Shown here: positions 44,101-56,115 of the stretch, piece by piece | Layout of the letters: each line of letters begins with the position of its first letter | Numbering within the stretch: position 1 is the first letter of the stretch | Assembly: GCA_017311315.1 (NCBI GenBank) | Contig: CM029654.1 | Location: forward strand, 11,405,448-11,469,447 | Length of the DNA: 64,000 nucleotides | Direction of reading: 5' to 3' | DNA from: Dendrocalamus latiflorus | Taxonomy: Eukaryota; Streptophyta; Magnoliopsida; Poales; Poaceae | The notes under the pieces: generated by a model | What the model saw: only the letters and a program-made list of their open reading frames with translations | Database searches by the model: none | What the model was told of the DNA's origin: nothing | Program-made: the position numbers and the translations under genes

Positions 44101-44768
44101 TGCACAGGAACTTGCTCGTGTTAGTCTCTATTTTACCAAAATCATTTGTGGGTGGGATAAAAATTGGCAGGTAGTTAGAACCCTGAATTTGATTTCCCCT
44201 AGGTGGATAGAACCCAGTGAATATAATAGATTTATAGAACCCTACAATAAAAATAGCATATGGTAGATGGAAGCATGCTTTGTAACAGGTGGATAAAACT
44301 TGGGTACATTTATCACTACATTCTCTTAAATTCATTTAAACCTAGTTTAGTTAAAATTCTAGGTCTCAAACTTTTTATATATTTTATTTCAAATGTGGCT
44401 TCTTGCAAATGAAAGAACCTTATGCTTTTCTTTGTTCAGCCTTGCATCTATCATAATTGCATTATGTATGTTGGCTTGTTGAGTACCTTCGTACTCACTA
44501 TTGCTCAATTACTATTATTCAATAAGTAAAGAAGAGAAAGAAAAGCCATGCGGTCGTCTAAATGCATTGACAAGAGTGGAATATGAAGAGGCCAAGAACT
44601 AGATTGCGAGCCCTAGTTGATTACTTGTCGGCATATCCTGAGAGTCCTACCTATGTGTTGTTTTCATTTCCACTGGACCTCTTTAAAGGTTTTTGACTGA
44701 TCGGCTAGTGTGTAAGTCAAGGAACATTAGGTCTATTTATGTATTGCCCACTATTATTGTATTAGTAT
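38154..44768 (+). mobile_element. Ty3/gypsy LTR (RIRE3/Tekay-like), split by a solo LTR
   Basis: It starts TGTGACATCCCAAATTCGGG, a usual start for this type of rice LTR. After the 38962-41037 insertion it continues through sequence typical of such LTRs: AAATCTTGGAATGTGATAG, GCAAAGTTGTACAACCTCTG and TTGAGTACCTTCGTACTCAC. It is non-coding throughout. The right end is hidden by the copia insertion at 44769, so I cannot say if an internal region followed. Without the insertion it is about 4.5 kb, long for one LTR, so further small insertions (perhaps around 41040-41880) are likely. The family name is from memory of the sequence style. Confidence 0.5.
38962..41037 (-). mobile_element. Solo LTR, Sirevirus-like family, reverse orientation
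   Basis: In its own (minus) sense it starts TGAGAGACCATGTGG and ends TTTCCGATCCTACA. It is 2.1 kb long. The flanks ATCGT (38957-38961) and ATCGC (41038-41042) are a 5-bp duplication with one mismatch. The same LTR is present at 51487-53377, where a polypurine tract precedes it. Near 39165-39335 are five perfect copies of GGTCnGACC. Near 40490-40830 are repeated GACCGTCTGGACCTC-like phrases. No primer site or polypurine tract is adjacent, hence solo. Confidence 0.75.
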
Positions 44769-46392
44769 TGTTAGACCATGTGGAGGTCATGACAATAGTA
44801 ATGATGAATAATTGATATTTGGGTTGCATTGAAAGTTGCGTTTGTGAAAGTTTCGGTCGACTACGGTTGGCGATCGGCAGGTTTCGACCACGATTGGTAG
44901 TCGGTGGTCCGAACGACCTTATGTTGGGTGGTCCGATCAGCAGACTTCGACCACAATCGAATGACCATAGCAGAACGACCACGGTAGATCAACCACAGCA
45001 GAATGACCACGATAGATTGACAACGGTTAATCAACCACAGTAAGTCGATCATGGCAGAACAACCACTGTTGGTTGTCAGTAGACTTTGACCATGATCAGT
45101 GAACCGATCGTAAGCTACTGTGAACCGATAAGAGCTACACTGTACCGGTCGTAAGATATATTGGTCGTATGCAAAAGTGAACTAGTCGTACACAATAGTA
45201 AATCAGTCGTATGCAATAGTGAACCAGTTGTGAGCTACAGTGAATTGGTCGTAGCTACAATACTTTTTCGATGGCCATACCTATAGTAATAGGTTGATAT
45301 ATACTTGATGCTACAATACCTGATCTGTGATCAGTAGCTGTAGATTTTGCAATCGGTTGTGGTAGGCTTCACGGTCGGTACTCGTAGGCTTCGAGTGCTT
45401 CAATTCTTGTAATCTTTGAGTACCACGAGTACCACAAGTACTTGTGTCTGATGGATCAGCGGTCTGACTGGCCTATGCATGGCGATCAGGCTGGTCTTAC
45501 TTGGTGGTCCGAGGTCGATTTTTGGAGAACGTGAAAATTGAGATTGTAGATGATTTGGTTTGTGTTTACTGATGGTTAAGAGTGTGTTTTGCGTGTGTGG
45601 ACTAATGTTGGTCAAGTTGAGAAGAACTCGTGTTGGGGAATTTGTTCTTTGGTCTTTGCATGTGCAAGTTGGTGTGGAGATGGTCATGGTCAGTGACAAG
45701 AAGGACCGGGACTAGGAGGGGAAAATATGAGGTCCAGACAGTCGAGGATGTCACGTGGTGGTCGAGCGCACATTGGAGCACGTGGAGATCAAAGGTGGAT
45801 GATGCATGGAGAAGCTATAGAAGGTGTGGTCGTAGAGGCTTCATCACGTGATGTGTTGGGAAACGTTATGGAAGGTGTTCATAACTTAAAAGGTTTAGAG
45901 ATATTGAAAACCTGTATTTGGAAGAGTTTCGGGTCCCTTGATTTTCGAAAGAGATAGGATTTCATGTCCGTATTTGATGGGGACATGGTTTGGAGCATTA
46001 ACCTATAAAAGTAGGGAGAGCTTAAGGGTTAACGTAAGGTTGGCGAGGAGAAGATTGAAGAGGATTTAGTTTTTGGCTATGCGTTTAGGGGTGCTTATGA
46101 GGGTACTTTGTAAATCCACAAAATTCTAGCAATAAACATAATCTTGAATCAATCTGGTTCTTGATTTGCTCAAAAAGTGCTGATGATTTCAGTTGGATTG
46201 AAGTTTACGACTATGTGCAAAAGTGTCAAATCACTGCTTGAAAAACAAAGGATTTTGAGTACGTACGAACCAAGTGATCGAGCGAGCTGATCGATTGAGC
46301 GCTGAGCAGTCAAAACCTTCTTCGAGTGCTAAGAGATTCCAAGATGTGGAAGTAACCATTCACCCTCTCTGATTGCAGCAGTCGATCCTACA
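44769..46392 (+). repeat. 5' LTR of the copia element
   Basis: 1624 bp from TGTTAGACC to CAGTCGATCCTACA. A TATA box CTATAAAAG lies at about 46003-46011. The region 44840-45260 is a patchwork of short repeats around GAACGACCACGGTAGATC and GGTCGTATGCAATAGTGAAC. The last 37 bases (CCATTCACCCTCTCTGATTG and onwards) are a near inverted copy of the end of the related LTRs. Confidence 0.72.
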
Positions 46393-46436
46393 AGTAGTAT
46401 CACAACAAGGTTGTGATGGTATCAGAGAGGTATGTG
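46393..46436 (+). other. Degenerate primer site region of the copia element
   Basis: AGTAGTATCACAACAAGG directly follows the LTR, where AGTGGTATCAGAGC is expected. A better match, TGGTATCAGAGAGG, appears about 22 bases further on. The primer site has either decayed or been partly duplicated. Confidence 0.5.
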
Positions 46437-46553
46437 AACCGTCACTCCATACTAGATGGTATTGACTTTGCTTTTTGAATGTGTCGTATGCAAGCATATA
46501 TTATGGCTTAAGGTAGTGATATTTGGAATAAGGTTTTTATACCTTACGAGGTT

Positions 46554-47519
46554 CGTGCTACTGTTACTAATCTAAATAAAATAGATGTTGATCTAAATAC
46601 TCAAGTTCATAACTTGCTGTTTCAAGAAATTTCTCGTAAAGAATTTGATCATATAGCTCATATTAATTCTGCTCACCTAATATTGAAAATTCTTTGCGAA
46701 TATCGTGAAGGAACCACTAAGATTAAGAAAGTGCGTAAGAATCTATATCAAAAAGAGTACTCTGATTTTGGTATGAAGCCTGGTGAATCTATTGATGATC
46801 TATTTGCTTGTTTTGAGAAAATCTTGAGTGATTTGCGTGGTTTTGATCTTATTCCTACTAATGAAGACAATATAATTAAAAGTTTGAGATCTTTAAGTTC
46901 TGAGTGGTTGATGGTTGTGACAACTATTAATCAAACTATCGATCTAGATACTTTGACCATGGATGATCTTTATTCTAGATTGAAAACCTATGAGATGAAA
47001 GCTTTGCTATCTAAGATTGAGAAATCTTCATCTTTAGCACTTGTAACTAACCCTGTGTAGGTTGCTTCATTGAGTTCCTTATCTTGTGTTTGTTTGTCTG
47101 CTTTGTCTTCTTTTTCAGAGGAACAATTCGAGCAGCTCCCTGAAGTGGACTTGGTGTTGATATCCTCATGTGCAATCAAGGCACTCAACAACATAAGGAT
47201 GAGGAAGCGAGAAGGCGCTTCAGACTCGATCAGATGTTATGAGTGTGGTAAGCCAGATCACATTAAAATAGATTACTCCAAGCTCAAAGGGAAGGTGATC
47301 AAGGAAGACAAGAACTATCGTCATCGACCATTCAAGAACAATAGCAAGGGTGGCAATTTTCATTGTAAATTAACTGAAAAAGCCGTATCAGCAATAGAGC
47401 ATCTTGATTTGAGTGATGGGGACTTTGAGAGCTGCGACAACATTGACAATGATGATGATTCCAAATGTAAGAAAGAAGAACAACGACTTCACAGGCATGT
47501 GCTTCATGGCAAGAAGTGA
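46554..47519 (+). pseudogene. Copia gag with degenerate zinc knuckle
   Basis: The frame from about 46554 reads YEVRATVTNLNKIDVDLN and continues with NSAHLILKILCEYREGT and KPGESIDDLFACFEKILSDL, a UBN2-type gag. A stop follows at 47058. The next frame has CYECGKPDHIKIDY at about 47236, a CCHC knuckle whose last cysteine is now tyrosine. A second knuckle, CTHCGRDGHLVQFC, is intact at about 48305-48346. Two knuckles fit Sirevirus-type gag. No start codon can be chosen with confidence. Confidence 0.7.
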
Positions 47520-48469
47520 TGACGATGACGTAAGACCATCATATGATGAGATTCCAGATGGTTTAATTAAACTTACTATTGAATTGAAAAAGATAAATAA
47601 GAAATTGAAAGAAAATAATTTTGTTGTTAAAAATCTTAATTCAAAATTGCTAGGTTAAGAGCTCTGGTTCCAGGTGATGATTCATGTTCTTTATGCACTA
47701 ACCTGTTAATTGAGCTTAATAATGTTAGATTTATTAATACAGGTTATATGAATAATTTGACTCTCTTAATACTAAATGTGAGAAATTGCATGCTTGTTTT
47801 GCTATTGGTACAACTGTCCATGCTTATGTTCTTAATGATTTGTTTGTTACTAAGAAGAATTGAAAAAGATGAAAGTTGCTCTTGCTGCTAGTTCACTAGT
47901 TCAATCCTTTTGTGCTAAGAACCTTAAGTCTAGCAAACCTTCTGCATGTAAAAGATGTGAATTGCTAGAAGCTAGACTTAATTCATTCAGGAATCTATTC
48001 AACAAATGCTTTTTCATAAAAACCTTTCTTGCTCTAATTGTCCTAAGTTAAATATTAAAATTGATGCTTTAACTAGGCAGTTGAATGAGTTTGCTGAAAA
48101 AGAAAGGTTGGCTCAATCTAGTGCTTCCAAGAATCCTGTGATAGAACCTGTTAATTAATCTTCTTGAACCAAGAAAACTTAAAATAAAATCTGAGCCAAA
48201 ACAAATTATGTTTAAATCTGCTGGTATAGCAAAGGACTTCTCTACCAAAGTGGGTGTTGTGAAGTCAACAAATAGGACTTTTCATCAAGTTAAGTATGAA
48301 TGCACCCATTGTGGTAGAGATGGTCATTTGGTTCAATTTTGCTTTTTCCCATGATCAAACCAATGTGGCCGGACCAGAATTTTGACCAACATTTTCCACT
48401 AAGGGTACTTGACCTACATTTTTCCGTGGTCAAATCAACGTGATCGAAGTAAATTACAACCATTATTGT

Positions 48470-48560
48470 TCACCTGATCAGACCGGTCGTCGGTCAGACC
48501 ACCCTTGCTGAGGTGGTCAGACCGCCCTGAGGTTGGACCAGTGTTTCACCAACTGTTTGA
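48470..48560 (+). repeat. Palindrome cluster inside the copia internal region
   Basis: Three or four GATCAGACCGG / GGTCAGACCAC / GGTCAGACCGCC phrases lie close together between the zinc knuckle and protease parts. The same motif is clustered in the related LTRs at about 39165-39335 and 51695-51935. Confidence 0.6.
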
Positions 48561-48699
48561 TCGGAATCAAATAGAGGCTAATTCTTCACTTAAATCTTTA
48601 TTAGTGCATGCTTTTGCTCCTGTTCATCGAGTATCTCAGTACTAGCTACCTAAATATTTATTCTCTAACCCTAGTACTAAGATTCCGATAATTGTTCGT

Positions 48700-51486
48700 G
48701 CTTTGTGTGCTCATCGCATGTGGAAGGATAAAACATGGTTCATTGACTCTGGTTGGCACATGACCGGAGACTTGTGATGCTTCTCCTCCCTTACTTGTGC
48801 CCCTGGTAATGAGATGATTACTTTTAGGGAGAACTCTCAAGGATGAGTTCTTGCAAGAGGTATCGTGCACGCCAACGACAAATTCATGTTAAAAGACATC
48901 ACTCTTGTCAGTAAGTTGAGCTATAATTTGCTTTTAGTTTCACAGTTGGTAGATGATAATCTTGAGATAAGCTTTAAAAATCGCTCATGCTGCATTTTAG
49001 ATTTATCTGGCAATCTAATATGCAAAATTATTCGAGTTGGTCATTTATTTAAGGGTGTCTTCTAATTTTTTATCATCTTTTTATCTTAGGTGTCTTGTTT
49101 CTTCTGGTTATAACGACTTGTTCTACTAGCAATGTAGGTTAGGTCGTATTGGTTTTGATCATCTTACTCACATCAGTAATATGAATCTTGTCAAGGAATA
49201 CCTAATCTCAAAATTGAAAGGTCAATGGATCTAATTTGTTCACCCTGTCGACATGGTAAACTGGTCTCATCATCACATCCTCCAATCACACTTGTCGTAA
49301 CTGAAGCTCCAGGTCAATTGTTGTACATGGACACTGTAGGTCTTTCTAGGGTTCAGTCTGCTAGAGATAAATGGTATGCTCTTATTATTGTTGAGGATTT
49401 CTCTAAATACTCTTGGGCTTATTTTTTGGCATCTAAGGAAGAAGTTTTTAGTCATTTTAGAGAGTTTGCTCTTAGGCTTGCTAATGAACATCCATGAGCA
49501 CTTAGAATAATTAGAAGTGATAATGGAACTAAATTCAAGAGTACATCATTTGCTTCTTTTTATGCTAAAAAGTTTTAGATCATTAATTCTCTTCGGCTCA
49601 TGTGCCACAACAGAATGGTGTTGTAGAACGTAAAAATGGAACCTTGGTTGAGATGGCTAGAATGATGTTAAATGAACATACTACTCCTAGGAAGTATTGG
49701 GCTGAAGCTGTTTCGTCTGCTTGCTATATTTCTAATAGAGTATTTTCACGAGCTAAATTGCATAAGACTTTCTATGAGTTTCGTTTTGGTCATTCTCCTA
49801 ATATTTCTCACTTGAGGGTGTTTGGATATCGATGCTTTATATTTAAATATAGTAATCTTGATAAATTTGAATCTAGATCCTCAGATAGCATCTTTCTTGG
49901 ATATGCAGTTCACACTCGAGGTTATCGTGTACTCAACTTAGAAACTAATAAAATTGTTGAGACCTGCGAGGTCACTTTTGATGAGCCTAGTCCTGGTACT
50001 AGACTCGACAATGTTGGTATATAGGTAATTGATGCACCTGAGGACATCTTCTATGACCCTGACAACAACGAAAGGGAGATCCCGAGTCACACTTCGACAC
50101 ACGTATCTACACCTATGGATTCTACAGCTAGTGGCTCTGCTCCTACCTTTCATGAGGTAGAGGCCACTATGGCATTACCTACGACCACTCCGCAAGCTCC
50201 TCTACATATTCAATGACGTCATCCCCTTGAATAAATGATTAGTGAGTTAAGTGAGAGAGTTCTTCGCAACAAGTACAACTCCAATACCTTATATGCTCAT
50301 TCTGCGTTTGTTTCCTCCTTTGAATCCTAAGATGTAAGTCACACTTTATCCGAGAGTCTTGGATTAATGCCATGCATTAGGAATTAGAAAATTTGAGTGT
50401 AATAATATCTGAACCTTAGTTTCACCTCCTCATGGTCATAATGTTATCGAAACTAAATGGGCTTTTAAGAATAAACAAAGTGAGAATGGAGTTATTATTC
50501 GAAATAAGGCTAGACTTGTGGTTCAAGAATTTTCCCAGGTAGAAGGTTTTGACTTTGGTGAAACTTTTGCACCTGTTGCTCGATTAGAAGCTATTAGAAT
50601 TCTTTTAGCATTTGCTGCATCAAATGGTTTTATACTGTATTAAATAGATGTTAAAAGTGTTTTTCTTAATGGCTATATTGAGTAGGAAGTTTATCTCAGA
50701 CAACCACCTGGTTTTGAGAATCTTAAGTTTCCTGATTATGTCTACAAATTGTCCAAGCTTTATATGATTTAAAACAAGCACCTAGAATATGGTATGACAG
50801 GCTGAAATCATATTTGTTAAAAAATGATTTTTCAAATGCAAAGTAGATAAAACATTGTTTACTCTCAAGTATGACAATGATCTTTTGCTCGTTCTGATTT
50901 ATGTGGATGATATCATCTTTGGTGGTTCATCTCATGCTCTTGTTTGCAAGTTTTTAGATATTATGAGTAGGGAATTTGAGATGAGCATGATGGGAGAACT
51001 CATGTTCTTTCTAGGCTTTCAGATCAAGCATTAATGTTAGGTACCTTTGTTCATCAAACTAAGTATACCAATAATCTGCTTCATCGCTTCGACATGCGAC
51101 AGTCAAACTAATTTCCATACCCATGGGATTTGCTACTGTGTTGGATCTTGATAAAGATGGAGAGCCTATTGATCAAAAGGAATATAGAAGTATGATTGGC
51201 TCACTTTTGTATCTCACTGCTTCGAAACTAGACATACACTTTGTTGTGTGTTTGTGTGCACAGTTTCAGGCTTCTTCGCATGCATCACATCATCAAGCGG
51301 TAAAGCAAATTTTTAGATATATTCAGTCAACTTTAGAATTTGGCTTATGGTACTCTTCTTCGTCATGCCTTACCCTTAGAGTTTATACAGATACAAATTT
51401 TGGGAGTTGTAGAATTGATAGGAAGAGTACTTCTCGCACATGTAACTTTTTAGCACATCTCTTATTTCATGGGTTTCTAGGAACAG
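48700..51486 (+). pseudogene. Copia pol remnant: protease, integrase, reverse transcriptase, RNase H
   Basis: Protease has WFIDSGWHMTGD (about 48738), with two residues missing before the HMTG. Integrase shows CSPCRHGK, MDTVGLSRVQSARDKWYALI, IRSDNGTKF and PQQNGVVERKNGTLVEMARM (49128-50024), with stops between blocks. Reverse transcriptase is visible as APVARLEAIRILLAFAASNG, DVKSVFLNGYIE and LIYVDDIIFGGSS (about 50560-50930), broken by at least ten stops or shifts. RNase H (VYTDTNFGSCRIDRKSTSRT) ends at 51486 at the junction with the next LTR. All domains are recognisable; none forms an intact frame. Confidence 0.8.
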
Positions 51487-53377
51487 TGTAGGATCGGAAA
51501 TGGCAACAGAGGGGGGGGGTGAATGGTGCCTTTTTAAAAAATAGCCCCCAAAAGTATCCACATGTGAGACTCCTCTCCGATAGCTATGAAAAACTATGAA
51601 GAATGATGATTCATGCCTACTGGAGATCAAAGAAGAGAACACTTCAGAAAAGAGAAAGAAGAACAAGATAATTAACTAAGGCTGGCAGCAGACACACATG
51701 GCCGGTTAGACCTCAATGGGCCGGGCGGTCAGACTGCAGCAGCCAGGCCGGTCTGACCGGTTTTACTAGGCCGGTTTGACCGCTCGGGTATGGCCGGTCT
51801 GACCGCCATCATATATTCGGTCTGACCGGATTTACACCGCCGGTTCGACCGCCAAACAACTTCCGGTCTGACCGCCGTTCAGGGAGCGGTCTGACCGCCC
51901 GAAACCCTAAAGGTCAGACCGCTCCTCTGAAAACAGAGCACGAACAGCTGAAATATTCTTTTTCACTGAATTTACTGAAGAAGCTGAAATCAACGAATCT
52001 AGAGGAATTGATCTGCTCTTTTCAAGCCTAGAGAGAGACTTTAAGCTAAATAGCAAGAGCTCCTAGGAAACCAAGGCATTCAACCATAAGAGCAAGAAAT
52101 TGAGATTAGAGCAAAAAGACTGAAAGTTGACAGTGAAAAAACCAATTTTCAAATTGCTTGAAATTCCTCCATCCTCTCCTCATGAGACTTTGCATTTAGT
52201 TTAGCAATGGCATGAGGGCATGTGAACTTACATCTGGGCACATCCTTTGAAGGGAAATCAAGAGAAATCAAAGTGTCCTGACATCAAACCCTAGCACAGT
52301 ACCAAACAGAGGAAATGCAGAAACTAAAATTCATTCCAGAGAAGGAGAAACCAAACTAAAACTCTTAAATAAATTCATTCCCATGAATGATTACAAGAGG
52401 TACACAACCACTAAGTCCCCATACGTAGTTGATATAAGAATCACTACATGCTTCTCCTCTAAGAACACACGTACACCCACACAGAAGCTCACACACTTGA
52501 GCTATTTCTCTACTGGAATGGACTCACTCCCTCATTTCTTGCTATGGATGAACTGAACCTACTGCCTCCCTCTCCACATTTTGAAGGCAAGGGCTAACCC
52601 CAACATGGAAAATCAAGAAGTGGCATACCAAGCCCACTCCAAGACCTCACATCCATAAGAAACAAAAGTCAAAGTCAATCCATTTTGGAGGGAAACCAGC
52701 CTCCTCCAACCAAACTTGAGTCAAATCTCCAATTTGCCCTCAAGTACCTTCCCGGAAAATTCCCGCGTCCAGTACCTTGACCGTCTGGACCTCGACTCCT
52801 CCCCGAGTCTAGTCAGGTCTGCTTCGCTGCACACGACCGCACCCGGCAACCTGACTGTCTGGACCTCCGACTCCTCCCTAAGCCTAGTCCCGATCCACTC
52901 GCCGCTGCCCGTCGTGTCCACCCGACACTCCACCTGAGTCTAGTCCTGGTCTGTTCTGTCGTGCACGACCGCAACCGACCTCCAAACCGTCTGGACCTCT
53001 GACTCCTCCCTGAGCCTAGTCCCGGTTCTCCCATCGTCGCCCGTCGTGTCCGTCACCGGTAGCTCCAGCTCCGGTTCCTCGTCTCTCGACTCACAACTAC
53101 CTCACCAACCTCGATCATCTTCGGTATCACCGACCGTCTGGACCTCAACACCTCCTGTGCCTAGTCTCGGTCCTTCTTGCCTCACCATGACCTAGCTCTG
53201 AAGTCCTGCAGTCACACAGACAAGCAAATCGTCATATAGCACCGCACGAAACAACATATCAATAATAGCATAAATGAAAGGTACTCAAACCTAGAATACC
53301 CAAAACAAACTCAAACTCTCTAAACCAACCGTCAATTACTCATCACAAACATGGGGACACCTCCAAATGGTCTCTCA
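51487..53377 (-). mobile_element. 3' LTR of a reverse-oriented Sirevirus-like element
   Basis: In its own sense it starts TGAGAGACCATTTGGAGG at 53377 and ends TTTCCGATCCTACA at 51487. It matches the solo LTR at 38962-41037 over its length with scattered changes. It has six perfect GGTCnGACC palindromes at about 51730-51930. The polypurine tract next to 53377 shows it is a 3' LTR, so the rest of that element should lie to the right. Only about 100 bp of it is seen before a CACTA element begins. Confidence 0.75.
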
Positions 53378-53389
53378 ATCTCCCCCTTG
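53378..53389 (-). other. Polypurine tract of the reverse-oriented element
   Basis: On the minus strand TCAAGGGGGAGAT precedes the LTR start, and TGTTTGTCAATATACTCATC precedes that. This is the usual end of a copia internal region. Confidence 0.75.
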
Positions 53390-53478
53390 ATGAGTATATT
53401 GACAAACACCGAAAAAGCGCAAAGATTGAGTTTGTTTGAAAGTCAAACATGGTCCAAGAGAAAGAAAATGAAGCTAAT

Positions 53479-53720
53479 CACTACACCATGACATAGTACT
53501 TAGCACAATAAAACTGCCCTAAAAAATATAATATAGGGGCATAATATTTGCCGGTAATATGAAAAGGTTTTTACGTCATACTATATGCCGGAAATACTCT
53601 ATTACTATAGCACATCATCTGCCCTAGATTAATTTGTATTAGCTGCTAATAATCTGCCCCCAAAACTTCCTTATAGGTCATCGTATCTGCCGGGACTTTG
53701 GATTATCGGGAAACACCAAA
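53479..53720 (+). repeat. CACTA left terminus and subterminal repeats
   Basis: After the CACTACACC end there are about six copies of a 12-15 bp motif: CATAATATTTGCCGG, CATACTATATGCCGG, CATCATCTGCCC, TAATAATCTGCCCC, CATCGTATCTGCCGG and the like. Such subterminal repeats are binding sites for the element's own protein in En/Spm. Confidence 0.75.
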
Positions 53721-56115
53721 ATTTTGGCGCGATATCGGACCGCGAAAGAAAAAAAACGGTGGCCCAATCACCCCAAATCTCCATCCAGTACACCCCATGC
53801 CCTAGCTATCTCAATGTGCCTCCTTGCTTGCAGCCGTGCCCTCCTGGTTGCGCCGCCATCCTCCTCGCGCCGGCAACGTCGCCCCAGCTGCTCCAGCCAT
53901 TCCTTCCCCATAGCTCTTCACCCACCTGCAGCCATTCTTGACCCCATAGCTCTCCTCCCCGTGCCAATATCCTAATCCCTAGCTATTCCAAGAACAACTA
54001 GCACCAACAGCTCTCAAATCTTGTACTGACTGCAGGTTGCTAAGGTCAATCCCCTCCAACAAGCATCCCTCCTTGTCTCAGATCTACAGGTAAACGAATT
54101 ATTATCAAGTTTTGTAGTTCAATTTCGTGCATGGTTCCTGATTGGGGATTTTTCTGATAGGTGAATGTAGAAAAATGGGAAGAACAACCTGGGGGAAGGA
54201 ACCTCCTCTCCAGCCATTTGCTCTGTCGATGGTGCTCTCTCTCTCTCTCTCTCTTTCTCCCCATGCATGGAGGAGGGCCCTTCTTGTGGACTGTGTGGTG
54301 CATATGCCAAAAGTGCAGCTAGGATAGATGTGATGCATCCTGATATTCATGGATCTGAAACTTTGTCTTTTGAGGCTGATGTAGCATGGCTTAGAAACAG
54401 TGGATTTGCATTTCAGGGAATCCTACAGAATGTTTACACATGTATATCCCTTACAGGAGGAGCAGTGAATTGTTCCTGAGGAAGAATGGTATGGTTTCAT
54501 GAGTATGCTCTGGAAGCCATTACGAACCATCAGAATTAACGCGGTTGCGAGGTAATGATGTTTGCTCTGATGTAACAATCTACTTGCACATGATTACTGT
54601 AAGGGATGTGTTTCTATGTTTTTCTCAATAGTGATTTGTACAATTAATTGTGTTTATTTGGTCTGACAGATTGGCTTTAATTGAATTGAATGGCAAAGCA
54701 AGTGACTTATGAACTGTTCCTGTCAAGAAGTATCTGAGTTTGAACAAAAGCACACCCCAAATCATGATAATAGGATACAATAGTTTGCCATAGTAAGAGA
54801 TGACCAAACGCTTACAATTTTTCTTAATCCAACCCACTTAATAATTTATTTGAGGTTCTATGTTCTACACTTCTATGTGAATTACAACAGATAGGCTATC
54901 CAAATGTGAGTGGCTGAAAATACACCTATAATCATTACTGATCCTAACCCCTTAGGAGATGTTGATTTGCATGTTAGCAATTATTATTTGATTAAAAGTT
55001 GCATCAACTATAAAATAATTACCTTAATAGATAAACTCCAAAGTACACAAGCAATGAAAACCACTGGTAGTGCTATCTTCCAATGGATGGGTCTAAAAAG
55101 TAGATATGAAACTAGCCATATTTACCAACATGTCTTCACTTGTTTGCCCCTGTTCTTGTCATGCATGTATATTTAGTACCACAAGGGTCAGCTGAAACTT
55201 TCTCCATGCTCAAGAACTATGAAACAAAAATGACTATTCAGAACCTGAGTGATTCAAATCGATATTAGTGATCAGAAGATTTTACAGTGTAGAGAGTAAG
55301 GAGGGAATAAAATCAATAATTGTTTGTCATGCAAAACAACACCTATTCCTATTTCAGTGAAAGCAATTTCTTCTTTTGAAATCTCTTGTATTCAGTGGCT
55401 GCAACTTGTAATGACACACACAACCACAAAGTAAATGAGTGTAATTGTATAATATATAGTTCTCAAGTGTTAGCTAGAGATATGACAGGAAGACTTTAAA
55501 GTTTGCACATGCAGAAATTTTTCTATGATTCTGTGAAACTTACACTCCACTAATTCATAGATTGGGTAATCTCAACAGCTAGCTCCAAATAGATTAATCC
55601 TTAGTTTCTAATATAACATCTGAATATAAAACCTGGATCCTCCTTTTTTTTTAGGATACACTAGCATTTTTTTTGCTATTATTTGAATTCAAGTAACAAG
55701 TATACTTCTCTCCATTTTGTGATGCATTTGTGTAATGTCACATTTCCGTTGTGTTTAATTGTCTACAAGGTATAAATCTATTTCTGATTATATAACTATT
55801 TGGTTTCTTGGCGCAGTTTGGTTATGTAAGGTGCATCCCCCTGGACTACTACTGCTGACTAGAGAGGCGTGAACAACATAGGTTAGTGCTCTTCATCTAT
55901 AGCATCAATTTTATTCTTAAACTTAGTCTTAAATGTTGTCACTCACATTCTAGTCATACTTGTGCAATGTTATTCAATTGTCCATTAGCATAATTTGATA
56001 AGATTGATAACCAGAAACCATCATCAAACAGACATTTTTAGTTCCATAGTTACTGACTGTTTATATAGTTTACATAATTTAGGTGTCCTGATAAATTTGA
56101 TTGTCTATATCAAGA
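53721..56115 (+). other. 5' non-coding region of the CACTA element
   Basis: AT-rich beyond 54300, with C-rich stretches at 53760-54000 (ATCTCCATCCAGTACACCCC) and a CT dinucleotide run at about 54235-54255. No frame with recognisable protein. It probably contains the promoter and non-coding first exons, with introns, of the transposase gene; AG-GT pairs exist but I cannot order them. Confidence 0.45.

Larger units (their letters stand above)
44769..51486 (+). mobile_element. Ty1/copia retrotransposon, Sirevirus-like, decayed and 3'-truncated
   Basis: The 5' LTR is 44769-46392. The internal region runs in copia order: gag, zinc knuckle, protease, integrase, reverse transcriptase, RNase H. It stops within RNase H at 51486, where a reverse-oriented LTR of a related element begins. 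Its own 3' LTR is missing from the window. Many in-frame stops and frameshifts mark it as inactive. The start of its LTR, TGTTAGACCATGTGGAGGTC, matches the start of the two reverse-oriented LTRs, so all belong to one wider family. Confidence 0.8.
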
